Below, piece by piece: positions 1-6,863 of a stretch of 12,098 bases of DNA (position 1 is the stretch's first letter; every line of letters begins with the position of its first letter). A program made the translations under genes and the position numbers. Location: assembly GCA_964583155.1 (NCBI GenBank), contig CAZOUY010000016.1, positions 1 to 12,098 on the forward strand, given 5' to 3'. Below the pieces are notes generated by a model. The model was not told the DNA's origin and did no database searches. It saw only the letters and a program-made list of their open reading frames with translations. The stretch comes from CAG-826 sp964583155 (lineage in GTDB: Bacteria > Bacillota_I > Bacilli_A > RFN20 > CAG-826).

Positions 1-36
1 TATTTAAAATTACTTTAAAGTAATAATTGGCAACTA

Positions 37-66
37 TTGACAAACATTTTCGAAATTGGATAAAAT
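37..66 (+). promoter_or_regulatory. sigma-A promoter of the solute-binding lipoprotein gene
   Basis: The -35 box TTGACA (37-42) is a perfect consensus match. It is followed 18 bases later by the -10 box TAAAAT (61-66, 5 of 6). Transcription would start near 73, giving a leader of about 40 bases before the ATG at 111. The promoter sits directly before this gene, so the gene need not depend on anything upstream of the window. Confidence 0.75.
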
Positions 67-110
67 AGAGTTATATTTATTTTACAAAGTTAAAAAAAGG
101 AGATGTATCT

Positions 111-1526
111 ATGAAAATCAAAAAGCAGATTCCTATCTTTCTTGCGACATTGCTTTTAACCGCCGGTCTAACAGCGTGTGGAGGAAATGATAACGATCAA
201 AATGTCTTGAATATCGTTTGTGTTAAAGCCGGCTACGACCGCAGCTGGATCGATCAGATTGCAGCGGATTTTACCGCTGACAACCCCGGTATTACTGTCA
301 ATATCCGTGCTGATCGTAACTCTGAAAGCATCATTCAACAAAACCTCTCGAAAAATAAAAATACTGATGACCTCTATATTTCGGTAGGATCCGTGTGGAA
401 ATCCTATGCCGCCCAAGGTCGCTTCGCTGATTTAAGCGATTTCTTGGAAGAGGAAGTTGATGGTGTCACAGTAAAAGAAAAAATCGCGGATGAATATTCA
501 GAATCGGTCTATTATACGCGCAGCAATGGTGAAAAGAAATGCTATCGCTTGCCCTTCACTTCCGGTATTGGGGGCATCTTCTACAACAAAAAAATGTTCA
601 CCGATAACGGATGGTCCGTTCCCACCACATATGATGAATTAATCGCTTTATGCGAACAAATAAATGCCGCCAAATTAGCGGTGGCTGGGACCGACGATGT
701 GGCGGTGAAGCCCTTCACATATGCTGGAACAGATTCCGACTACTTTGATTACACCGTTTTTGATTGGTGGGCGCAAATTGTCGGAAAAGAAGCTATTTCT
801 GAATTCCTTAAATATGAATCGGTCGATAATTTTGACACTACTAAAAACGCTACATATGCTGCTTTAAAGACCGCTACGGAAAAATGGTATCGTATCTTTA
901 ACGGAGATAGTAATTATTACGTTCTCAATAATAATACGACCACTGCCGAAAACGCTCAAAAGCAATTTATTAATGGTTATGCGGCCATGATGTTCAATGG
1001 TGACTGGCTTTATAACGAATCGCTTAATTATACCGATTCAGGAACCTTCCAAAATTTCGAATTAGGTTTAATGCCGACACCCGTTATTCCCGAAGCTAAC
1101 GAAAATTATGTGCACACCTCTTACGTAATCGGTGAAGATCAATATATCGCTATCCCCGCTTCTTCTACGAAAAAGGAATTGGCTAAATCATTCATCAAAG
1201 CGATTATCAGTGATCGCGGTTGTGAAACCTTCATCAAAGAAGCTCATGGCTTTTTGGCTTATAAGGCCGATTACAGCAAAATGACCATCGATAACACTTA
1301 TATGCAAGGAATCCTCGATCTCCGTGAGCAATACACCGAAAAATTCACCAACTTCTCTTCTAACCGTAAATATCTTTGCAATTACCTGGATATTTGGTGT
1401 TCATCGGATTGTCGTCCTTTCGAGCCAATCTTGAAGAAATCCATCAGTTCTGTCGATATTGCTTTTGATAATATTCTAAAAAAAGCGACCAGTAACTGGG
1501 ATAAATGGACGGCACAATCAAGATAA
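111..1526 (+). CDS. ABC-transporter extracellular solute-binding lipoprotein (family 1, sugar type)
   Basis: This 471-residue protein looks like the substrate receptor of a carbohydrate-type ABC importer, tethered outside the membrane. Residues 1-22 are a lipoprotein signal peptide (KIKK, then a hydrophobic stretch) ending in lipobox LTAC, so Cys23 would be lipidated and become residue 1. Two family-typical stretches are visible: YNKKMFTDNGW at 158-168 followed by PTTYDEL, and FINGYAAMMFNGDWL at 286-300, as in COG1653/SBP_bac_1 proteins. The length is normal for the family. The start is supported by AAAGGAG (96-102), 8 bases before the ATG. No permease or ATPase gene follows: the next gene is convergent ferritin, and a terminator lies just downstream, so the gene is monocistronic. 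C-ending codons (AAC, ATC, GAC, TTC) are more frequent than in the neighbouring genes, which fits high expression. The ligand cannot be read from the sequence; sugar or oligosaccharide is the family expectation. Confidence 0.9.
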   Translation: MKIKKQIPIFLATLLLTAGLTACGGNDNDQNVLNIVCVKAGYDRSWIDQIAADFTADNPGITVNIRADRNSESIIQQNLSKNKNTDDLYISVGSVWKSYAAQGRFADLSDFLEEEVDGVTVKEKIADEYSESVYYTRSNGEKKCYRLPFTSGIGGIFYNKKMFTDNGWSVPTTYDELIALCEQINAAKLAVAGTDDVAVKPFTYAGTDSDYFDYTVFDWWAQIVGKEAISEFLKYESVDNFDTTKNATYAALKTATEKWYRIFNGDSNYYVLNNNTTTAENAQKQFINGYAAMMFNGDWLYNESLNYTDSGTFQNFELGLMPTPVIPEANENYVHTSYVIGEDQYIAIPASSTKKELAKSFIKAIISDRGCETFIKEAHGFLAYKADYSKMTIDNTYMQGILDLREQYTEKFTNFSSNRKYLCNYLDIWCSSDCRPFEPILKKSISSVDIAFDNILKKATSNWDKWTAQSR

Positions 1527-1570
1527 AATAAGCATATAGTCTTTCGCTTCTTATTTACGAAGATAATAAA

Positions 1571-1616
1571 AAAATGGGGATGATAATCAATCCCCATTTT
1601 AATTTTGTTTTTTTTA
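1571..1616. terminator. bidirectional intrinsic terminator between the lipoprotein and ferritin genes
   Basis: AAAATGGGGA (1571-1580) pairs perfectly with TCCCCATTTT (1591-1600) across a 10-base loop. The + strand continues into a T-rich run to 1615. The A-run before the left arm (from 1568) gives a U-tract on the - strand. The hairpin therefore can end both the + strand lipoprotein transcript and the - strand ferritin transcript. Confidence 0.85.
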
Positions 1617-2102
1617 CTTACGATCGCCGGCTAGCTCTTTATCTAAAAGATAAACGCCTTTACTGTCGGTCGCAAATAATTCGAATCTGGTAATCAAATC
1701 AAGTGAATGCTTCTCTTCTTCTTGCTGCTCAGTGACAAACCAATTTAAAAACAAAGTGGTGCGGTAATCGTTGCACTTTAATGCAGCTTCATAGATTTTA
1801 TAAACTAAAGAAGTGACATATTTTTCGTGTTCCAATTGTAATGTTAATGGCTCCTTATAGTCATGGAAGCTGTGCTTTGGCGCTTCAACATCCAATAATT
1901 CAACATTGGCCCCTTCATCATGCATATAGTCGATAAACTTCAACGCATGCTCTAATTCTTCACTGGCTTGTTTTTTAAACCAAGAAGCAAATCCGTTAAG
2001 CCCCTTCTCACTATAATAATTGGCAATATTCAAATATAAGTAACTTGAATACATTTCTTTGTTAATTTGATCATTGATCAGATCGACTAGTACTTTGTCC
2101 AT
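1614..2102 (-). CDS. ftnA: bacterial non-haem ferritin (iron storage)
   Basis: This 162-residue protein is close to the usual length of bacterial ferritin FtnA. It should assemble into a 24-subunit cytoplasmic cage that oxidises Fe(II) and stores ferric mineral. All expected ferroxidase residues are present, one position earlier than in E. coli FtnA: Glu16, Glu49, His52, Glu93 and Gln126 for sites A and B, with Glu48, Glu125 and Glu129 for the third site. The pairs EELEH (48-52) and EQQEEEKHS (125-133) are the family signatures. There is no haem-ligand pattern of bacterioferritin, and the two helix pairs around a long crossover fit ferritin rather than Dps. The start is the ATG at 2102; AAAGGAGA (2112-2119) lies about 10 bases upstream. 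The gene appears to be transcribed alone. I saw no convincing Fur-type operator. Confidence 0.95.
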   Translation of the reverse strand: MDKVLVDLINDQINKEMYSSYLYLNIANYYSEKGLNGFASWFKKQASEELEHALKFIDYMHDEGANVELLDVEAPKHSFHDYKEPLTLQLEHEKYVTSLVYKIYEAALKCNDYRTTLFLNWFVTEQQEEEKHSLDLITRFELFATDSKGVYLLDKELAGDRK

Positions 2103-2129
2103 TTTTTCCTATCTCCTTTACAATATTCT

Positions 2130-2157
2130 ATTTTAAACCATTTATTCGTTTTAGCAA
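2130..2157 (-). promoter_or_regulatory. candidate sigma-A promoter of ferritin
   Basis: Read on the - strand, TTGCTA (2157-2152, 4 of 6 to the -35 consensus) is followed after 16 bases by TAAAAT (2135-2130, 5 of 6). A start near 2123 would leave a leader of about 20 bases, with the ribosome site very near the 5' end. It is plausible, but the -35 box is weak. Confidence 0.45.
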
Positions 2158-2182
2158 GTAATATGCGCTCAATTTCATAATA

Positions 2183-2221
2183 AAAATCTCCCCTTTGTTC
2201 AAACCTAATTAGGGAGATTTT
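2183..2221 (-). terminator. intrinsic terminator of the LolA-like gene
   Basis: AAAATCTCCC (2183-2192) pairs with GGGAGATTTT (2212-2221) across a loop of 19 bases. Read on the - strand the stem is followed by TTTTTATTATG, a reasonable U-tract. It lies about 30 bases past the stop of the LolA-like gene. The loop contains part of the palindrome CCTAATTAGG (2204-2213), which could form an alternative hairpin. Confidence 0.7.
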
Positions 2222-2253
2222 CATAGCTAAAGATTATTTGATATTTCTACTTC

Positions 2254-3261
2254 TTATTTCATCGCGACAACTTCCATGCCGCCCGCAATTTCCACCATTT
2301 CGGCGACGGTTAATGAGGCAGAATAAATGCTGTAGCCGACCCCATTATATTCATAGTTCAGATAATGACCATTCACAAAACCGATCGTTCCTAAGACATC
2401 GACCATTGACCCATCGATCACCGATGTCATCATCTCTTGATACGGAGTCAAGATTCTTTGGACGATGGTGAAGGATTTATTGCCTTCATAGGTTAAGATA
2501 TGCACCGATTCACCATTGACGGATGACTCTGTTTCTTCCTTTAAAACACACGATACATCAGCGCCAGCCGGATATAGAGGTAAATCATCGGGTCGCGCCA
2601 TCGTAGAAGAGGAAAGATTTTTTCTAGCTTCCTCCATATTCGTGGCGACATCAAAGTATCCTTCATTAAATTTTGGCTCAAAATCAACCTTGGAAAAGAC
2701 CACTTTCGCGACCACATTGCTCGTATCATCATAGATGTTGATCCATAATGGCTTGAGATCATTGCTGAATTTCATTTCTTCCTTGGACCATGAGGGTGTA
2801 TTTTCATATTTAGGATTAAAGCTAACCAAATAGCCATCTTCCATCTTTTTAATTTCGTGTTTATCATTAAATGCATCTAACATGGAATGATATAAATATG
2901 GTTTCGGACTATTTAAAGGCCAATCTCCTTTAAACTGATAGACTTGATTTAAAACCGGAGTCAGCATGAACACTCCCTTATCGTTACGAAGGATGATTTG
3001 CTCCTGATTAATGCTCTTATTTAAAAGGCTAACACGGAAAAACTTCTGCTCTTCCTTTAATTCAAAATCAGTAGTCACATAATAGCTTCTAGTATCTTCA
3101 CCCGCATCGATATCCATTGTGGCCTCCATATGATAGGCCGTTAAGTTTTCCACCCGGTTTTCAATAGATTTTGAGAGATCATCTTTGGAAAAAAAGATTT
3201 TCCATCCCGCCAAAACGCAAACCGCAGCAATTAAAATGCCAATAATTACCTTTTTTAACAT
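2254..3261 (-). CDS. LolA-fold envelope protein with C-terminal DUF4367-like domain (YdcC/GerS-like)
   Basis: This 335-residue protein has an N-terminal hydrophobic segment (about residues 4-20) that should anchor it in the membrane or act as a signal peptide. Cys15 is preceded by AAV, not a proper lipobox, so lipidation is unlikely. The body resembles the outer-membrane-lipoprotein-sorting (LolA/COG2834) family as found in Gram-positives such as B. subtilis YdcC and clostridial GerS. The supporting stretches are the antiparallel-strand-rich region (about 45-215), IILRNDKGVFMLTP followed by VYQF and DWPLNSPKPYLYHSML, and SKEEMKF. The last 100 residues (about 235-335) have the DUF4367-like pattern: an LTYEGNKSF strand, then VGYSIYSASLTVAEMVEIAGGM. 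The role in monoderms is not well defined; lipid or precursor handling at the envelope is inferred from the fold. The start ATG has GAGGTG (3267-3272) five bases upstream. A weak promoter (TATGCA, 17 bases, GATAAT at 3292-3287) is possible. The gene is monocistronic and divergent from the DUF378 gene. Confidence 0.7.
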   Translation of the reverse strand: MLKKVIIGILIAAVCVLAGWKIFFSKDDLSKSIENRVENLTAYHMEATMDIDAGEDTRSYYVTTDFELKEEQKFFRVSLLNKSINQEQIILRNDKGVFMLTPVLNQVYQFKGDWPLNSPKPYLYHSMLDAFNDKHEIKKMEDGYLVSFNPKYENTPSWSKEEMKFSNDLKPLWINIYDDTSNVVAKVVFSKVDFEPKFNEGYFDVATNMEEARKNLSSSTMARPDDLPLYPAGADVSCVLKEETESSVNGESVHILTYEGNKSFTIVQRILTPYQEMMTSVIDGSMVDVLGTIGFVNGHYLNYEYNGVGYSIYSASLTVAEMVEIAGGMEVVAMK

Positions 3262-3274
3262 ACTCTCACCTCAT

Positions 3275-3304
3275 TTGAAATGTATGATTATCCCCTAATA
3301 AAAT
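3275..3304 (+). promoter_or_regulatory. sigma-A promoter of the DUF378 gene
   Basis: TTGAAA (3275-3280, 5 of 6) and TAAAAT (3299-3304, 5 of 6) are separated by 18 bases on the + strand. A start near 3311 gives a leader of about 60 bases. That leader begins with a perfect AT-only palindrome, AAAAAATATTTTTT (3315-3328), of unknown meaning. Confidence 0.65.
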
Positions 3305-3353
3305 ATGTATGCATAAAAAATATTTTTTCCGAACATACTAAAAACGAACCCAC

Positions 3354-3361
3354 AAAGGAGG
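3354..3361 (+). promoter_or_regulatory. ribosome binding site that fixes the DUF378 start
   Basis: AAAGGAGG lies 8 bases before the ATG at 3370. This rules out the in-frame ATG at 3280, which lies upstream of the predicted transcription start and would add 30 residues unlike the family. Confidence 0.85.
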
Positions 3362-3369
3362 CAATCACA

Positions 3370-3609
3370 ATGAATATTTTGCAAAAAATAGCTTTGGTAT
3401 TTACCTTAATTGGTGCCATTAACTGGGGATTAGTCGGATTATTTAATTTTAATTTAGTAACCGCTATCTTCGGAACCGATTCGGTTATGACGCGAATCGT
3501 TTATGTAATCGTTGCTATTTGTGCAATTATCAACATCCTTCTTTTCTTTATGCCGCTAGGCGAAAGAGAAAAAAGACCGATGTATACGCGCACAGCCCAT
3601 CACGAATAA
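3370..3609 (+). CDS. DUF378 small membrane protein (YuzA-like)
   Basis: This 79-residue protein has two predicted membrane helices (about 7-27 and 40-62) joined by a short loop. The first carries the DUF378 signature GAINWGLVGLF (15-25), and the second has the typical R-I-VY-IVAICAI pattern. The short polar tail contains several Arg and two terminal His. The length matches B. subtilis YuzA and other members of the family. The family is widespread in bacteria but has no established function, so none is assigned. The gene is alone, with its own promoter upstream and a strong terminator 7 bases after the stop. Confidence 0.9.
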   Translation: MNILQKIALVFTLIGAINWGLVGLFNFNLVTAIFGTDSVMTRIVYVIVAICAIINILLFFMPLGEREKRPMYTRTAHHE

Positions 3610-3616
3610 AAACAGT

Positions 3617-3658
3617 AAAAAAGCATCTTAATCGCGATTTAATTAAGATGCTTTTTTT
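3617..3658. terminator. strong bidirectional terminator between the DUF378 and NERD-like genes
   Basis: A long AT-rich stem with core AAAGCATCTTAAT (3620-3632) pairs with ATTAAGATGCTTT (3642-3654) across a 9-base loop. The flanking A-run (3617-3622) and T-run (3652-3658) extend the stem and provide U-tracts on both strands. It can end the + strand DUF378 transcript and the long - strand operon whose last gene stops at 3667. Confidence 0.9.
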
Positions 3659-3666
3659 CTTAGTGA

Positions 3667-4275
3667 TTATGCAATATTTAATTGATTGATCTCTTCGACA
3701 ACCTTTTCGATAGCTTTCGCATCAAAGGGCTTAACATCACGATTTTCGATTTCGTGAAGTAATTTGCGGAACTCAGAGGCATGGATAATATATGTCGATT
3801 CCGAACGCAAGCCCGTGCATTGATATAAACAATCATCATTGATAATGACAATGTTAATAAATATTTGCGGATCCACTCCTGTCAAAAGCGATAATTTATC
3901 GATGCGGGTTTGATTAACCTTTAAGGGATTTTTGATGCTTTGCTTCTTTTTACTCCGTGGCTGATAATAAATCCATTTATCATCACGAAACGCTCCCAAA
4001 ACCGATCCCTTCCAGGATTTATCGACGATACAATAAAAGTATTTATCGCCAAAAAGAATGTGATCGAAATGAACCGTATGCTCGCTATCGATTCTCATCA
4101 AATAATTTTGAAGTAAGCAATAATCAAAATCGCGGGCAATTTGATAAATTTTACGGCCCATGACTCTGCGGAAATGACGATGATGTAAATATCTTTTTAC
4201 GATTGGAAAAAAGAAAATAATGATAGCTATAATGATTGCTAATAGCAATCCTATAACTGTTAGAAAATGAACCAT
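3667..4275 (-). CDS. membrane-anchored NERD-like (divergent nuclease-related) protein
   Basis: This 202-residue protein has one strong N-terminal membrane helix (about 3-24) followed by a basic stretch (HHRHFRR) that suggests a cytoplasmic body. Residues 65-150 resemble the NERD domain: VHFDHILFG (68-76), then YFYCIVDKSWKG (79-90), aligning without gaps to the usual DH...EVKN..G strand pair. An NPL motif (116-118) and a later IVIINDD strand follow. The acidic residue expected one residue ahead of the motif's x-K is Val84 here, while Asp71 and Lys86 remain, so nuclease activity is doubtful unless Asp85 substitutes. The gene starts 7 bases past the deoD stop, with no clear Shine-Dalgarno sequence before its ATG, which suggests translational coupling to deoD. 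It would be the last gene of that transcript. Function is unknown; NERD-like is a moderate-confidence family call. Confidence 0.6.
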   Translation of the reverse strand: MVHFLTVIGLLLAIIIAIIIFFFPIVKRYLHHRHFRRVMGRKIYQIARDFDYCLLQNYLMRIDSEHTVHFDHILFGDKYFYCIVDKSWKGSVLGAFRDDKWIYYQPRSKKKQSIKNPLKVNQTRIDKLSLLTGVDPQIFINIVIINDDCLYQCTGLRSESTYIIHASEFRKLLHEIENRDVKPFDAKAIEKVVEEINQLNIA

Positions 4276-4281
4276 GCTTTT

Positions 4282-4986
4282 TTAGGCTAATTCCAGCGCG
4301 ATTTCCATCATCGCTTTAAAGCCCATTTGTCTTTCTTCAACAGTCGCTTTTCCTTCTTTCAAAAAATGATCCGAAACTGTCAAAAGGCATAAGGCTTTTT
4401 TACCCAACCGTGCCGCGGTCGCATATAACGCATATGATTCCATTTCGACCCCTAAGCATCCTAAGGCCGCCCATTTTTTCCAAGTATTGGGATCTTCATC
4501 ATAAAAAATATCAGCCGAAAAAATGTTACCGACATGCACAGGTGTCTTTTTACTATTAGCAATATCATACGCTCTTCTAACTAAATCAAAGTCAGCAATC
4601 GCACTGAAGGTGCCGCCATTCAAATTAAATTGCGAAGCCCAGTTGCTATCGGTGCACGCGCCCATACAAACAATCACATCAAAAAGATTAATATTTTCTT
4701 GATAAGATCCGCACGAGCCTATTCTAATAATCGTTTCCACGCCGTATGATTCATATAATTCATGACTATAAATACCGATGGAAGGCATTCCCATTCCGGA
4801 AGCCATCACCGAAACCTCCTTGCCATGATAAGTTCCCGTATAACCATAGATGTTACGGACACTTGTTACCAAGCGTGGATTTTCCAAAAAAGTCTCAGCG
4901 ATGAACTTGGCCCTCAAGGGATCGCCCGGCATTAAAACAACTTTAGCAAAATCGCCCTCTTTAGCTGAAATATGTGGTGTTGCCAT
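4282..4986 (-). CDS. deoD: purine nucleoside phosphorylase, DeoD type
   Basis: This 234-residue enzyme phosphorolyses purine (deoxy)ribonucleosides to free base and (deoxy)ribose-1-phosphate, in cytoplasmic purine salvage. It is a high-molecular-mass, hexameric-type PNP, close to the 239 residues of E. coli DeoD. Active-site residues are present: His5 (from the neighbouring subunit), Arg25 in MPGDPLR, Arg44 and Arg88 with Ser91 for phosphate, the GVEMES strand (179-184) for ribose, and Asp206 in TVSDHF with Arg219 as the acid pair. Asp at 206 fits enzymes that take both 6-oxo- and 6-aminopurines. The chosen start is the ATG at 4986, giving the family-standard MATPHI. An in-frame ATG at 5022 would add 12 residues, but AGGAGG (4994-4999) points to the inner one. 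It is followed closely by the NERD-like gene and preceded by a 130-bp gap from ddl. Confidence 0.95.
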   Translation of the reverse strand: MATPHISAKEGDFAKVVLMPGDPLRAKFIAETFLENPRLVTSVRNIYGYTGTYHGKEVSVMASGMGMPSIGIYSHELYESYGVETIIRIGSCGSYQENINLFDVIVCMGACTDSNWASQFNLNGGTFSAIADFDLVRRAYDIANSKKTPVHVGNIFSADIFYDEDPNTWKKWAALGCLGVEMESYALYATAARLGKKALCLLTVSDHFLKEGKATVEERQMGFKAMMEIALELA

Positions 4987-4993
4987 TTTATAT

Positions 4994-4999
4994 CCTCCT
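4994..4999 (-). promoter_or_regulatory. ribosome binding site that fixes the deoD start
   Basis: A perfect AGGAGG on the - strand lies 7 bases before the ATG at 4986 and inside the longer alternative reading from 5022. It selects the inner start that matches the DeoD N-terminus. Confidence 0.9.
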
Positions 5000-5075
5000 A
5001 TTAACCCATTTATTCTTTTCACTTATTAATAGAAACTATTAATAATAGATAAAGATATCATTCTAAATTAATCAT

Positions 5076-5105
5076 ATCATAATTAATCTAGGCAGGATAA
5101 TACAA
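5076..5105 (-). promoter_or_regulatory. possible promoter of deoD and the NERD-like gene
   Basis: On the - strand TTGTAT (5105-5100, 3 of 6) is followed 18 bases later by TATGAT (5081-5076, 5 of 6) in the 130-bp gap after ddl. A second overlapping TATGAT lies at 5076-5071. The region is so AT-rich that chance matches are likely. The length of the gap is the stronger reason to expect a separate start here. I saw no convincing terminator for ddl in the gap, so read-through is also possible. Confidence 0.35.
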
Positions 5106-5116
5106 AGATTAAAAAG

Positions 5117-6220
5117 TTACTTTTTATGCATAATTTTCATTAGATCGCTATCTTGATAGATGGTTATTTTATTTTTCCGACTTTCAATATGATAATGAGC
5201 GCTATCGACAAGATGATCGATTAGCTCATGGAAATCCATCCCACCTGCTTCGAATAAATAGTATGCTAAAGACCCCGGAATGGTATTGATTTCATTTAAA
5301 TACAGCTGATCATTATGATCATCATATAAAAAATCAAAGCGAACCACCCCTTGACAGGATAAGCCATAAAAGGCTTGGCGGGCATAATCCTTAATTCTTT
5401 TTTCCAATTCGCCATCTATCGAAGCGGGAATGATTCGGGAATTTTGACCACTGAACTCTTCATATTTATCTTTAAATGACAGAACACGATCATCGTTATT
5501 GACCTCCTCCACCTCAGAAATCCAAATTTGACGGTCATCGCCTAATATAGCCACATTATATTCATGCAAAGATTGGACCGTTTCTTCAATGAGCACCGCA
5601 TTATCTAAACGAAATAAGGAAGGCAGATGGCTCTGTATTTCAACATCGCTTTGACACTTGTAAACACCGATTGATGAGCCTAAGTGAAGAGGCTTGATGA
5701 TAAAAGGGGCCTTGAGCTCTTTTAAAATAGTATCTAAAGAAAAATGGCTTTTCCGGAGCTTATCTTTACCGAAAATTATTCCCGGCACAACCGGAATATT
5801 TAATTCTTTAAGAGATAGCTTAGTAAGATATTTATTTTGTAAAATGGCGGCGTTTTCCACGCCACTAAAGGTTGAAGGGATATGCAAGCAATCGAACATA
5901 GCGCCAACTGTGCCATCTTCCGCCCCTTCACCATGCACACATAGAATAACCGCATCAATATCGTATTTTTTTAAGCCGGTGACAAAATAATTCTTCCTTT
6001 TTTGATGTGAAAAATGTCCCTGATGAAAGCCATTCAGAGTCTGATAATTTTCCTTCTTATGAAGAGCTTTTCCGCAATAGAAGACTCCGTTTCGAGAAAG
6101 ATAAACCATAAGGTAGGGACGATGATTTTTTTGGCAATTTTCCATCACTAAAAAAGCGGTAACAATCGAGATATCATGCTCAAGACTGTCTCCGCCAAAA
6201 ACAATAGCAACTCTTTTCAT
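5117..6220 (-). CDS. ddl: D-alanine--D-alanine ligase
   Basis: This 367-residue ATP-grasp enzyme joins two D-Ala in the cytoplasm for peptidoglycan precursors. The first substrate site is seen in VFGGDSLEHDIS (7-18, catalytic Glu14). VHGEGAEDG follows at 95-103, then the Ser119-Gly120 pair, ATP-binding KPLHLGSSIGV (176-186), Arg294, and the metal-binding and closing motif Asp296, Glu310, Asn312 in NEINTIPGS (309-317). The omega-loop has Lys252-Tyr253, the KY pair of normal D-Ala-D-Ala ligases rather than the variants of D-Ala-D-Lac enzymes, so I infer D-Ala-D-Ala specificity. The length is normal for Gram-positive Ddl. The start is the ATG at 6220, supported by AGGAGG six bases upstream; an in-frame TTG at 6238 has no such support. 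It is 10 bases past the Nudix stop, in one operon with the MurF-type ligase that would use its product. Confidence 0.95.
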   Translation of the reverse strand: MKRVAIVFGGDSLEHDISIVTAFLVMENCQKNHRPYLMVYLSRNGVFYCGKALHKKENYQTLNGFHQGHFSHQKRKNYFVTGLKKYDIDAVILCVHGEGAEDGTVGAMFDCLHIPSTFSGVENAAILQNKYLTKLSLKELNIPVVPGIIFGKDKLRKSHFSLDTILKELKAPFIIKPLHLGSSIGVYKCQSDVEIQSHLPSLFRLDNAVLIEETVQSLHEYNVAILGDDRQIWISEVEEVNNDDRVLSFKDKYEEFSGQNSRIIPASIDGELEKRIKDYARQAFYGLSCQGVVRFDFLYDDHNDQLYLNEINTIPGSLAYYLFEAGGMDFHELIDHLVDSAHYHIESRKNKITIYQDSDLMKIMHKK

Positions 6221-6226
6221 GAAAAT

Positions 6227-6232
6227 CCTCCT
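6227..6232 (-). promoter_or_regulatory. ribosome binding site that fixes the ddl start
   Basis: AGGAGG on the - strand lies 6 bases before the ATG at 6220. It overlaps the end of the Nudix gene (stop TAG at 6233-6231), consistent with coupled translation. Confidence 0.9.
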
Positions 6233-6839
6233 AATCAAAGATGGTTACATGATCTTCTATCGCTTTCAAAAACCTTTCCATCGTTTTTTTATACATCTTA
6301 TTAGAGAAGGCCGGTAATTGTGAAAGTGGAAAAAAGCGAACATCGGTCGTTTCATGACAATGTTCATTTTTTAAAGACAATAACCTTCCTTCAAATACAA
6401 TGACAAATTCACTGGATTTAGAACCATTAATCGCAGTTAAATCGGCAATTCCGACTAATCTCATAATATCCACCACCGCTCCGGCTTCTTGAAGACACTC
6501 TTTTTTAGCGGCCGTAGATGGCGAATCATAAAGATCGATCCAACCTCCAGGCAAGGACCACTTTCCACTATCGGACTCTTGAACGAGCAAAATTTCATTT
6601 TGTTCATTAAAAATAAAAGTCCGGACCGAAAGATTGGGAGTCGGATAGACATCCCGCGAAAAAAAGGAAGGCCGTTTAAAATCCAAATTCAGAAAGCTTT
6701 CCAGGGCATCTTTAGTCAGTTGTTGTATCTCTTCATAGTTCTCTAATGCATAAGGATCATGCGAATATAATAATCCGATCTTGGCAATACTATGAATTTT
6801 CATTAAAATTGCGAAATAGTCATCCTTCAATTTATCCAT
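6231..6839 (-). CDS. Nudix hydrolase, YjhB-like with N-terminal NUDIX_N domain
   Basis: This 202-residue protein has two parts. Residues 1-60 match the helical domain found before the Nudix fold in YjhB-type proteins (IHSIAKIGLLYSHDPY, 15-30). Residues 68-180 are the Nudix domain, with SVRTFIF, KWSLPGGW (93-100) and the Nudix box starting at Gly99. The family hydrolyses nucleoside diphosphates linked to another moiety, often ADP-ribose-like or nucleotide-sugar substrates; the substrate here cannot be told. The box departs from consensus at three points: Asp105 for the first Glu, Lys113 for Arg, and Gln117 for the first Glu of the EE pair. Glu114 and Glu118, the main metal ligands, are kept, so activity is likely. 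AGGTG (6846-6850) lies 6 bases before the ATG. The gene sits 24 bases after the MurF-type gene and 10 bases before ddl, so all three should be co-transcribed. Confidence 0.88.
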   Translation of the reverse strand: MDKLKDDYFAILMKIHSIAKIGLLYSHDPYALENYEEIQQLTKDALESFLNLDFKRPSFFSRDVYPTPNLSVRTFIFNEQNEILLVQESDSGKWSLPGGWIDLYDSPSTAAKKECLQEAGAVVDIMRLVGIADLTAINGSKSSEFVIVFEGRLLSLKNEHCHETTDVRFFPLSQLPAFSNKMYKKTMERFLKAIEDHVTIFD

Positions 6840-6863
6840 TCATCTCACCTTTCTTAGTATAAC

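Noticed and set aside
4987..5022. Longer deoD reading from ATG 5022
   Set aside because: The extra 12 residues are absent from DeoD proteins, and a perfect AGGAGG falls inside them, just before the standard MATPHI start.
5068..5088. ATTAAT...ATTAAT inverted repeat upstream of deoD as an operator
   Set aside because: It is AT-only in a very AT-rich gap, and such palindromes are expected by chance.
5107..5125. AT-only hairpin around the ddl stop as a terminator
   Set aside because: The stem is AAAAAG/CTTTTT with a single G-C pair and no following U-tract, too weak to call.
6221..6238. Longer ddl reading starting at TTG 6238 (six extra residues)
   Set aside because: AGGAGG lies six bases before ATG 6220 and the family N-terminus starts there; the TTG has no ribosome site.
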